From CAVVDY01 sp963819645 (lineage in GTDB: Bacteria > Acidobacteriota > Terriglobia > Terriglobales > Acidobacteriaceae): a DNA stretch of 64,000 nt. The notes under the pieces are model-generated. The model was not told the origin of the DNA. It did not search any database and worked only from the letters and a program-made list of their open reading frames with translations. The first letter of the stretch is position 1; each line of letters starts with the position of its first letter. Position numbers and translations under genes: made by a program. This document shows positions 10,901 through 18,894 of the stretch, piece after piece. The stretch spans positions 1,178,001-1,242,000 of the forward strand of contig CAWFWZ010000001.1 in NCBI GenBank assembly GCA_963819645.1, read 5' to 3'.

Positions 10901-12246
10901 CCTCCCGGGCAATGCGGCTTCGGAAATACCAGCCTCAATGGTTTAAATCTCGGCACAGCGGCTTACCAGGCCGCGGCAGAGCCCTTCGGCATCAGCGCAG
11001 TCGACGCCAATCGTATGAACAGCCCGCAGAGCCGGCAAGCCAGCTTTTCGGTGCAACATCTTTTTGGCCCCAAGCTGTCGCTTCAAATCGGATATGTCGG
11101 CAATTTCATGAGGCAGCTTTCCACTGTGTCGAACACAGGATTCAACAATGAGTGGTTCTGCACGAACTCTGCAGGCGCGCAATATCCAAGTATGCCGGCC
11201 AGCAATGCTTCCAATTGCGATAGTTTCAGCTATTTCCCAATCTTCACGCTCGCCGATCGCGGATACGGCAGCTACAACGCGCTGGTGTTGGAAGTGCGCA
11301 CAAGCGGCTGGCATGGCCTTCAGGCTGGGGCATCCTACACTTGGTCGAATGCTCTCGATAATGCCTCGCAGTCCGATTTCTCCCTGATTCCTACGTCTCT
11401 GTTTACACAACTTTATGGCTTTCAGTTCTACGCGTTAGGGAATCCTAGTGTGTTTGGCTTGGGAAATACCACGCAGTTTAGCAATTCGAGCATAAAAATT
11501 ACTCCTGGTGCCTATACCCAAAACGTGGCTGCCCTCACAGGCTTGCTGAGCGAAGGCATAACCACAACCGGAGCAGCGCAGATCTATGCCACACCATACA
11601 CGGTGCCGCAGGATCCCAACAATTTCCTGCGCAATGACTATGGGCGGTCAGACCTGAATATCACGAACCGCTTTGTCGCAGACTTCGCATGGGATGTTCC
11701 CTGGAAACGGCGGTCGCCCTACTTCGGGGGCTGGAGCCTCAGCGGCATTTTCACTGCGCAAAGCGGGCAACCGTTCACGATCTTTGCCGGCCCCCTAGTC
11801 GGGGAACTCACGCAGCGCGCTAATCTGAATGGCACCTTGGGCAGCACTGGCAACCCTAACCAGTATTTCAGCAATGTAGGAGCGATCAGTAGTCCCGCTG
11901 ATGCTTGCGCCCAGAGTGCTCCGTCGAATTCCTGGTATGTGCAGGGCCAGGTTTTGTTCAATGGAACGGCAGGGTCGCCGTGCGTCGGCAACTCGGCGCG
12001 AAACCAGTTTACGGGTCCGGCCTACGTCGATCTCGACCTGGCCGTCCAAAAGGCGTTGAAACCCACGGAGCGCACGGAATTGATATTTCGCAGCGAGTTC
12101 TACAATATGCTTAATCGGGCGAACTACTACAATCCCATCAGCTCGTACTCACTTGGACGCGGTCTCGCACGAATCCGCAGTTTGGAGAGATCAAGTCGGC
12201 GCACAATCCGCGGTTGGTCCAATTGTCTGTCCGCATGAACTGGTAG
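7999..12246 (+). pseudogene. TonB-dependent receptor (Oar-like), two frameshifts
   Basis: Outer-membrane TonB-dependent receptor with an N-terminal carboxypeptidase-regulatory-like domain (LLTGDVVNDQDQPMAGVLVT), then plug and barrel. Start GTG 7999 is preferred because AGGAGA precedes it by six bases and the signal peptide follows directly (FWVGTLVLLTFAAIAAQAQ); ATG 7966 is an in-frame alternative. The plug is clear (GVSGQRPTSNDFLMDGMDN). The frame is lost near 9447, where removing one base joins NPIFDRV to PTAFDLSREQ. It is lost again between about 12150 and 12172, after YYNPISSYSL. Beyond that point the original frame gives the family's usual ending, NPQFGEIKSAHNPRLVQLSV...NW, with a stop at 12244-12246. 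Apart from those points the protein, about 1410 residues, is complete, so the breaks may be sequencing indels. It probably takes up an oligomer (peptide or glycan); the substrate cannot be read from sequence. Confidence 0.85.
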
Positions 12247-12302
12247 TTGCGGCGGCCCCGCCGCGTGCGTAAAACCCAAGTTAGATTGATGACTTGATTG
12301 CC

Positions 12303-13862
12303 ATGCTATTCGAAAAGCACCTGTTCATCAGCTACGCGCACCTCGACAATCAGCCCCTCACTGAACAGCAGCAGGGATGGGTGACGAAGCTGCATGCCTC
12401 GCTTTCGGCCATGCTGAGCATGAGGCTAGGCCGCAAAGCTGAGATATGGCGCGACGTGAAGCTGGCCGGCAATGACATCTTCGCCGACGAGATCGTTGAC
12501 CAGTTTCCCAAGACTGCGTTGCTGGTATCCGTGGTGACGCCGCGTTATGTCGAGTCCGAATGGTGTACCCGCGAGGCCCGGGAGTTTGCCAAGAAGGCTG
12601 AGGCCAACGGTGGGCTGCTGGTCGACAACAAAGCACGAATACTCAAGGTGATTAAGATTCCGGCAGACTGCGAAGATCCCCTGCCTGACGTGATGAAGAT
12701 GTCGCTCGGATATCCCTTCTACGTTCTCGATGAGCAACAGATACCCTTGGAACTGGACTCAGTCTACGGCCAGGAGTACGGGGAGAAGTACAACCTGAAG
12801 GTCGCCAAGCTGGCGTTCGACATCGCGCAGCTGATCAAACAGATAGAAAAGCAGCAAGCGGCGTCGAAACCGGCAGACGCCACATCCGGCGCGTTGAAAC
12901 CGACGGTCTATTTGGCCGAGTGCAGCTACGACCGGCGGGACGCACGCGAAGCGCTTCAAGCGGAATTGCAGCTTCATGGCTACGGGGTGTCGCCGGAAAC
13001 AAAACTGCCGATAGAAGAAGATGCGTATGTGTCCGTTGTGCGGAAGTTGCTGGAGCGTTGCCACCTTTCGATCCACCTGGTGGGCGGAAAGTATGGAGTT
13101 GTACCCGATGGCCCGAGCGACAAGTCGGTGGTTGTTTTGCAAAGCGAGTTAGCGATTGCGCGTTGCCAGCAAGCGCCACTTGCGCGCATCATTTGGCTGC
13201 CCGAAGGTACGACATCAACCTCGCCGCAACAGCAGCAGTTCATTGATGCGCTGTTGAAAGATGCCAGCCAGCAGGTTGGGGCCGACCTGATTACCGCAGA
13301 CATTGAGAGCCTGAAGTCAGTAATGCATTCCGCGCTGAAGAAGATTGAAGCGGCAGCTGCGGCCGAACGGACCGCGGCCGCGAAGGTCGCTGCAGCAGCA
13401 GCGAGTGCCGGTGGGTCTGCTGCCGGGCAGCCGGCTGCTGAGGCAGGCAGGAAACTGGTCTACATCATTTGCGATGAGTGCGACCGCAAAGCCACCATTC
13501 CTTTGCGCAAATTTTTCAAGCAGAATGGCATCGACTCGCAAATTCCTGTGTTCGAGGGGGACGCCGCCGCGGTTCGCCAGGCGCATCAGGAGATGCTGGC
13601 GCAGTGTGACGGCCTGATGGTTTTTTACGGGGCCGGCGATGATGGCTGGAAGCGTTCGATCGACAGCGACCTGCGCAAGTTGCCAGCCTATCGCGGCACG
13701 AAGCCCGTACTGGCCAGCTACACGTATCTAGCGGAGCCCGCGACTGCCGACAAGACCGACCTAATCGATCTGGAAGAGCCGAACCTGATCAACGGATTGG
13801 GCGCGTTTTCCGACTCGCTGCTCGATACCTTTCTGAAGCAGCTCGCAGGAGGCGCTCCGTGA
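12303..13862 (+). CDS. TIR-domain protein with three TIR/DUF4062-like domains
   Basis: About 519 residues from ATG 12303 (TTG 12294 is possible; neither has a clear ribosome binding site). Domain 1 (about 3-140) is a TIR domain: KHLFISYAH at its start, an alphaB/betaC region GNDIFADEI, and WCTREARE with Trp87, Cys88 and Glu91. Glu91 sits where TIR NAD hydrolases carry their catalytic glutamate. Domain 2 (about 197-335) is a TIR/DUF4062-like fold (VYLAECSYDRRDAREAL, SIHLVGGKYG, ARIIWLPEG). An Ala-rich linker leads to domain 3 (about 390-515), another TIR-like Rossmann domain (LVYIICDECDRKATIPL, CDGLMVFYG). The gene overlaps the nSTAND gene by four bases (GTGA), so the two are co-translated. 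By analogy with TIR-STAND modules, it is inferred to be a signalling or NAD-cleaving effector. Enzymatic activity cannot be proven here. Confidence 0.85.
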   Translation: MLFEKHLFISYAHLDNQPLTEQQQGWVTKLHASLSAMLSMRLGRKAEIWRDVKLAGNDIFADEIVDQFPKTALLVSVVTPRYVESEWCTREAREFAKKAEANGGLLVDNKARILKVIKIPADCEDPLPDVMKMSLGYPFYVLDEQQIPLELDSVYGQEYGEKYNLKVAKLAFDIAQLIKQIEKQQAASKPADATSGALKPTVYLAECSYDRRDAREALQAELQLHGYGVSPETKLPIEEDAYVSVVRKLLERCHLSIHLVGGKYGVVPDGPSDKSVVVLQSELAIARCQQAPLARIIWLPEGTTSTSPQQQQFIDALLKDASQQVGADLITADIESLKSVMHSALKKIEAAAAAERTAAAKVAAAAASAGGSAAGQPAAEAGRKLVYIICDECDRKATIPLRKFFKQNGIDSQIPVFEGDAAAVRQAHQEMLAQCDGLMVFYGAGDDGWKRSIDSDLRKLPAYRGTKPVLASYTYLAEPATADKTDLIDLEEPNLINGLGAFSDSLLDTFLKQLAGGAP

Positions 13863-16426
13863 GCGGCAGCACCACTGTACAGGCAAAACTGGCAAACCCG
13901 TTTCCGGGACTGCGGCCGTTTCGGGAAGAGGAAGAACACCTCTTCTTCGGGCGCGAGAGCCAGGTCGATACCATGATCGACAAACTTGCCGTCAGCCGCT
14001 TCCTTGCAGTCGTGGGCACCTCTGGCAGCGGCAAGTCGTCCCTGGTGAACTGCGGCCTGAAGCCGGCGCTGCGGCGAGGCTTAATGACGCGCGCGGGCTC
14101 GCACTGGCGCATGGCGCAGTTTCGGCCGGGTGGCGAGCCGATTAAGGCCCTGGCTCACGCGCTGGCCCAGCCGGAGGTTCTTTTCGACGATCCCGATTTC
14201 GGGGACGGCAGCCTCGACGAAATTATTGAGGCGACACTGCTGATGAGCAAACTCGGGTTGGTCGACATGTATGAACAGCGGCAGGCCGAAGCCGGAACGA
14301 ACCTGCTGCTGATCGTCGACCAGTTTGAAGAGCTGTTTCGCTTCAAGGCGTCGCAGACCTCTGTCCGAGCTTCCGGCAACAACGAGAAGGCAACTGCGCT
14401 GGTGAATCTTCTGCTGGAAGCCGCGCAATCGCCGCACCCCATCTACGTTGTGCTCACCATGCGCTCCGATTTTCTTGGAGACTGCGCGCAGTTCGAGGGC
14501 TTGCCGGAGGCGATCAATCGCGGAGAGTATCTCGTGCCCCGGATGACCCGTGAGGAGCGTAAGAGTGCCATCCTCGGGCCGGTGCGTGTCGGCGGCGGCG
14601 AGATCGGCCCCGTGCTGCTCACCCGTCTGCTGAACGATGTCGGCGATAACCCCGACCAGCTTTCCATCATGCAACATGCGCTGAACCGGACATGGTCGCG
14701 CTGGCAGTACGAGGGCAACGGCGAAGGCTGCATGTCGCTGCATCACTACGAAGCCATCGGAACCATGACGCATGCGCTCGATCAGCATGCCGAGAAGGCA
14801 TTTTCCGAACTGCCCGACGAGCGCGCAGGAACAATTTGCAAGAAAGTGTTCCAGGCACTCACCGACAAAGGAACGGACCTGCGAGGCGTGCGACGGCCCA
14901 CGCGGTTCTGGGAGTTATGCGCCATCGCCGAAGGCAGTCCGGATGAAGTCATAGCAATAATCGACGTCTTCCGCAAGTCGAGCCGCTCGTTTCTGATGCC
15001 GCCGGCAGGAGAAAAGCTTTCACCTGACACCGTAATCGACATTTCGCACGAGAGCCTGATGCGCGTTTGGACGCGTCTGCGTCAATGGGCGGACGAAGAA
15101 GCTGAGTCGGCGGCGCAGTACATTCGCCTGGTCGAGAACTCCAACCTGCATGCCAAAGGCGCTTCGGGTCTGATGACCGAACCCGAGCTCTCTCTCATGC
15201 TCGACTGGCGGCAGCGCTGGAATCCGAACGCGGCATGGGCAAAGCGCTACCACCCAGACTTTGAACATGCGATGGCGTTTCTGCAGGGCAGCCGCATCGC
15301 GCGCGACGCCATCATGCTCGCCGAGGAGGACGCGCGCAAGCAGGAACTGAGGCGAACGCGGGCAGTGGCAGGCGTGTTCTTCGTTCTGTTTCTGCTTGCG
15401 GTGGGCGCGGCCGTCTATGCGTTCAACCAGCACTCCTTCGCAAAGGCCCAGGAGGAGTTGAAACAAAAGGCGCAGCAATTGGCCGACACGCAGACCGCGC
15501 TCAAGTCCCAGGGCGACAAGTTGAATGCGGAACTGAGCCAGATCAACGGGCAACTCAGCACTTCATTGCAGAAAGAAAAAGAGGCGAGAAACGAGGCGGA
15601 ACAAGCAAGAAAGCGGGCCGAGGAAGCCGATGCCCGTGCCGAACGCAACGCGAACCTCTTTATGAGCGCCATGCAGGCGCAAGCCGCAGTACAACGTGCG
15701 GCCGCGGTTGAACTGGAGAAAGCGGCCATCCTGCAGAGCGACACCGACGCGAAAAAAGACGCCGCCACCCTGCTGCAAGACAAACACGCGCTGGAAGAGG
15801 CCAAGAAAAATTCGCAGCAGCTTGCCACCGCCGCGGCACAAGAAGCCGGCGAAGCCTTCGCCATCATGGGCGCGGTGAAGATCGTCGGCACCGACCAGAT
15901 CAGCCGCTCGGATCTCTTCGATACAGGCTCCGGCGCGCAGGTCATTGCTAACAGCGGGATGAAAAATCCGGGCGACATGTTCAACGGCGCTTCGGGATCG
16001 CCAGCCCGCGCCACCATCTTTGCCGACGGCCAGCCGGTGGGATACCCCCACTGGATTGAGTGGCGCACGAAAGCAAGTACGACCATCAAGAGCGTAGGAC
16101 TTCACGCCGCTCACGACCAGATTCGCTTCCGCCGCGCTTTCAGCAACTTCAAGCTGTTCGCCAAGAGGCAAGGGAACTGGGTACAGATTGCCGAATACAC
16201 TCCGGCCCTGCCTTATGGCGGCAGTTGCTCCAGAGAGCCCTGCCTGCCGCCCAACATCAGCTACAAGGCGGGTACGGTGCTGTCGGTTTGCGTGAATGTG
16301 AGCACGCCGGTGGCAGCCGAGGAGTATCGAGCTGAATTCGCGCAGGCGGTCAGCGCTTTGGAAGGCTTTTCGGGGCCGCGCATTCTACAACTGGACGGCT
16401 ACTCCAAGTCAAATTGTGCTAAGTGA
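13859..16426 (+). CDS. Membrane-anchored nSTAND1-type NTPase with coiled coil and C-terminal sensor-like domain
   Basis: An 855-residue protein starting at GTG 13859 within the stop of the TIR gene. It opens with the nSTAND1 signature (NPFPGLRPFREEEEHLFFGR). Walker A is GTSGSGKS (residues 53-60) and Walker B is LLLIVDQFEE (149-158). A winged-helix/helical STAND region follows to about 490. A single transmembrane helix lies at about 500-522 (VFFVLFLLAVGAAVYAF), then a long Lys/Glu/Ala coiled coil at about 525-680. The C-terminal beta-rich domain (about 690-855; GYPHWIEWRT, LQLDGYS) looks like an F5/8-type C or galactose-binding-like fold, presumably outside the cytoplasm. STAND ATPases oligomerise on ligand sensing. 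Here the TIR partner may be the effector and the distal domain the sensor. This layout and pairing are inference. Confidence 0.87.
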   Translation: MSGSTTVQAKLANPFPGLRPFREEEEHLFFGRESQVDTMIDKLAVSRFLAVVGTSGSGKSSLVNCGLKPALRRGLMTRAGSHWRMAQFRPGGEPIKALAHALAQPEVLFDDPDFGDGSLDEIIEATLLMSKLGLVDMYEQRQAEAGTNLLLIVDQFEELFRFKASQTSVRASGNNEKATALVNLLLEAAQSPHPIYVVLTMRSDFLGDCAQFEGLPEAINRGEYLVPRMTREERKSAILGPVRVGGGEIGPVLLTRLLNDVGDNPDQLSIMQHALNRTWSRWQYEGNGEGCMSLHHYEAIGTMTHALDQHAEKAFSELPDERAGTICKKVFQALTDKGTDLRGVRRPTRFWELCAIAEGSPDEVIAIIDVFRKSSRSFLMPPAGEKLSPDTVIDISHESLMRVWTRLRQWADEEAESAAQYIRLVENSNLHAKGASGLMTEPELSLMLDWRQRWNPNAAWAKRYHPDFEHAMAFLQGSRIARDAIMLAEEDARKQELRRTRAVAGVFFVLFLLAVGAAVYAFNQHSFAKAQEELKQKAQQLADTQTALKSQGDKLNAELSQINGQLSTSLQKEKEARNEAEQARKRAEEADARAERNANLFMSAMQAQAAVQRAAAVELEKAAILQSDTDAKKDAATLLQDKHALEEAKKNSQQLATAAAQEAGEAFAIMGAVKIVGTDQISRSDLFDTGSGAQVIANSGMKNPGDMFNGASGSPARATIFADGQPVGYPHWIEWRTKASTTIKSVGLHAAHDQIRFRRAFSNFKLFAKRQGNWVQIAEYTPALPYGGSCSREPCLPPNISYKAGTVLSVCVNVSTPVAAEEYRAEFAQAVSALEGFSGPRILQLDGYSKSNCAK

Positions 16427-16670
16427 CAGTGCTCCGCCGTCCTCGATGCCAAGGTCGCGAAGACTGCTGATCGTTCTTCGGCCAGCTTGCGCCGCCGCCG
16501 GCACATTCGATGCAATTTTTTTCTGACTTCGCGCAACTCGCCCCCCGCAAAGGAACGGGTCAAGATTCCAGCAGGAAAGTAGAAAAAATAGCTTGCTTAT
16601 CAGAGGTAAAGGAGAGCACAATGCCGAGCCTGAAGCAATTTACACATTTCAGGTAACAAGTTGTCAGCTA

Positions 16671-17114
16671 ATGGGCACAATCAGCATCGAGAAGATAAGG
16701 TCTCGGTCAGGTTTATTTCGGATGTGGCCTTTAGCTGTGGCTATTCTCTGTGTGGCTTGTTCCCCGCTCACTAATTTTACGGTTCCGGCGGTTGCTCAGG
16801 CGAAGCAGGACGGCCTGCCCTGTAGTTCTGAGACTACAACGGCAGGTATGCGGAACTGCGAGAACCTACGCTTCCAGCGGGCAGAACAAGCTCTCGACTC
16901 GGTCTACGCCGAATTGATGAAGAAAGTCGACAAGAGAGGCCAAGCGAAGCTGCGCGCTGCCCAGTCAGCATGGTTGCAGTTCCGCCAGGCCGAGGCGGAC
17001 TTTCAAGCTGACATGGTCCGGGGCGGAACTCTGGCTCCATTAATCAAAATCACGGTAATGGCGGATTTGACCGAGAGTAGAGTCGAACAACTGAGAAAAG
17101 AACTGCAGCCGTAG
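16671..17114 (+). CDS. LprI-like (DUF1311) exported protein
   Basis: About 147 residues from ATG 16671; upstream in-frame starts exist but would bury the signal segment. The N-terminus has a hydrophobic helix followed by CVACS, a possible though non-canonical lipobox. The mature part matches the lysozyme-inhibitor LprI N-terminal pattern: paired cysteines (PCSSET..., MRNCEN), a helix RAEQALDSVYAELMKK, then LRAAQSAWLQFRQAEADF. LprI proteins are periplasmic or lipid-anchored, and some inhibit lysozyme. It lies 24 bases upstream of a GH108 muramidase, so the two probably form an operon, with this protein as a candidate self-protection partner (inference). Confidence 0.7.
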   Translation: MGTISIEKIRSRSGLFRMWPLAVAILCVACSPLTNFTVPAVAQAKQDGLPCSSETTTAGMRNCENLRFQRAEQALDSVYAELMKKVDKRGQAKLRAAQSAWLQFRQAEADFQADMVRGGTLAPLIKITVMADLTESRVEQLRKELQP

Positions 17115-17138
17115 AACTTTGAAATTAGGAGAATAGTC

Positions 17139-17693
17139 ATGGCAAGCTTCGACCTGTTTCTTCCTCTCTTACTGCGTTTTGAAGGCGGATACGTAGATGA
17201 TCCTACCGATCCAGGCGGCGAAACCAATAAGGGCGTCACTATGGCCGTGTTTCAGCACTGCTCGCATGAGTTGCTTGGTATCGATCCCACTTCCGCTAAC
17301 CTGAAAGCGTTAACGGACGCTCAAGCGGGGGTCATCTACAAAGCGCTCTACTGGAACAAGATCCAGGGGGATAACTACTCGTCACAAGACCTGTCTAACA
17401 TCGTCTGCGATTTCTATGTCAATGCTGGCACGCACGCGACCACGTTGCTCCAGCAGGTAATGAACGGCATGGGGGCGCATGTTGTGGTGGATGGAGCTCT
17501 GGGGGCAGCATCCATGCAAGCGCTTGCCCAGCTTGACCAGGTTGAAGTCTATCGTCGCTACAAAGCAGGACGGATCGCCTACTACCAGGAGTTGGGAAAG
17601 AGATTCCCGCAATTTGTGAAAGGGTGGTTGAACCGAGTCAATGCTTTTCCCGATCCCAAGCCGGCGGCTCAGGGACAGACAAGCGGAGCGTAG
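17139..17693 (+). CDS. GH108 (DUF847) family N-acetylmuramidase
   Basis: A 184-residue muramidase that cleaves peptidoglycan glycan strands. The start is firm: AGGAG lies eight bases before ATG 17139. The family's N-terminal motif is present (LLRFEGGYVDDPTDPGGETN), with the presumed catalytic Glu15 in EGGY and the DPGGxTNxG substrate loop. The C-terminal half (DGALGAASMQALAQL, YKAGRIAYYQ) is the peptidoglycan-binding-3 part usual in this family. There is no signal peptide, as in phage lysozymes and ZliS-type secretion-associated lysozymes, so release needs a holin, a dedicated exporter or lysis. It follows the LprI-like gene by 24 bases and precedes an exported protein of unknown function. 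Confidence 0.88.
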   Translation: MASFDLFLPLLLRFEGGYVDDPTDPGGETNKGVTMAVFQHCSHELLGIDPTSANLKALTDAQAGVIYKALYWNKIQGDNYSSQDLSNIVCDFYVNAGTHATTLLQQVMNGMGAHVVVDGALGAASMQALAQLDQVEVYRRYKAGRIAYYQELGKRFPQFVKGWLNRVNAFPDPKPAAQGQTSGA

Positions 17694-17766
17694 TGGCCGC
17701 TTTCAAAACATTGTGTAACAGTTAGGTCCCGCAACTTCAACTCTTACTGAGAGAAGGGGATTATCA

Positions 17767-18444
17767 ATGGGTGCGATCAGGAATTCGCTACTGTTTGGGT
17801 TTTGCCTGCTGTTGACAGCGTCCGTGTTCGCTGATCCGCTGCCGTGTAAGGCTCCGGGTAAAGAACGGTGGCCGATAAAGATCACTTCGCCGGCAAACCC
17901 GGCGCAAAAGACGATGAGCGTGGCCCAGGCGCTGGCTATCCCTAGGCTCACGGATGTCAAGAAAAACGATCCGCGTTACGATGAAAAGCGCATTACAGAC
18001 CAACCGGTAAAAGAAAACGAGATGGTAACAATTTCGGGATATCTTTACCTGGTTGCCTTTGAATCCGACGACTGCGACTTTCACATTCAAATCAGTTCGC
18101 AGCCGCGCACGACGACTAACAAGCCTACCCAGGACGACGACTGTATTATCGTGGAAGTCCCTTCCGGGACATACGCCACCACATTAGACGGCAAAACAGA
18201 AGCTGTACGCGATTGGGTGATCGCCAAGCTGCTGAATAACAAGCCACCGACTATTGGCAGCGTTCACGTGATGGTTCATCCTGTTTACGTGACAGTCACG
18301 GGGACGCTTTTTTACGACGATGCCCACGAGTACATGAAAGACGGCGGCACCGGACGCGGCAAGAAAGGGATGGAGTCGAAAACTCTTTGGGAACTGCATC
18401 CGGTGACCTCGATGGCTTTTGCCCCGCCGCCGAAGGGGACTTAG
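17767..18444 (+). CDS. Exported protein of unknown function, OB-fold-like
   Basis: A 225-residue product with a clear signal peptide (NSLLFGFCLLLTASVFA, cleavage before DPLPC). A purine-rich ribosome binding site (GAGAAGGGG) lies before ATG 17767. The mature protein has a beta pattern suggesting an OB-like fold: VTISGYLYLVAFE, DDCIIVEVP, VTVTGTLFYDDAH, and near the end LWELHPVTSM. WELHP-type endings occur in small exported proteins I cannot tie to a family with a known function. It sits 73 bases after the GH108 muramidase on the same strand and may be co-transcribed with it. Confidence 0.65.
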   Translation: MGAIRNSLLFGFCLLLTASVFADPLPCKAPGKERWPIKITSPANPAQKTMSVAQALAIPRLTDVKKNDPRYDEKRITDQPVKENEMVTISGYLYLVAFESDDCDFHIQISSQPRTTTNKPTQDDDCIIVEVPSGTYATTLDGKTEAVRDWVIAKLLNNKPPTIGSVHVMVHPVYVTVTGTLFYDDAHEYMKDGGTGRGKKGMESKTLWELHPVTSMAFAPPPKGT

Positions 18445-18894
18445 CGCCGCACGTACCTTTCAAACTGGAGAACCGAGCACGGTCTCTACAAGCATCGAAA
18501 GCCGGTCGGCCGGGACGGTAGCGAGCTGTTGGGGTGCCGGTACACAGATTGTGACCGCACACAGGAACCGCGCCCAAAATGAAGGACGCCCAAGACAAGC
18601 TTGCTAACATGCATGCTTGCAGGATACCTGCGGAGTGTCTTTGCTGCGACCTGGGTGCCTTCGGTTCTGGCTAGGAACTGGCGCTACGCGTCGCAGTCAG
18701 CCACTGCTCCGGGTCCCGCGCCGACCGGGAACTAGGCCCAGACGGTTAGACGTCCCTTTACATAGTCCATAAAGATTGCCGGCGTGAAATTATCGGACGA
18801 AATTCCGGGTATCGCAAGCGCATTCCAGGGCGCCCTATATAGAGATTCTGCTTGACGCGCACCGCTTGGCCACCCGGCGAACCGGGGCCGGGCG
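18445..18894 (+). other. Convergent intergenic region, nothing recognised
   Basis: Space between the ends of two converging genes. It contains no protein-like open frame of note. I see no clear terminator hairpin with a T-run and no repeat that recurs elsewhere in the window. Confidence 0.4.
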
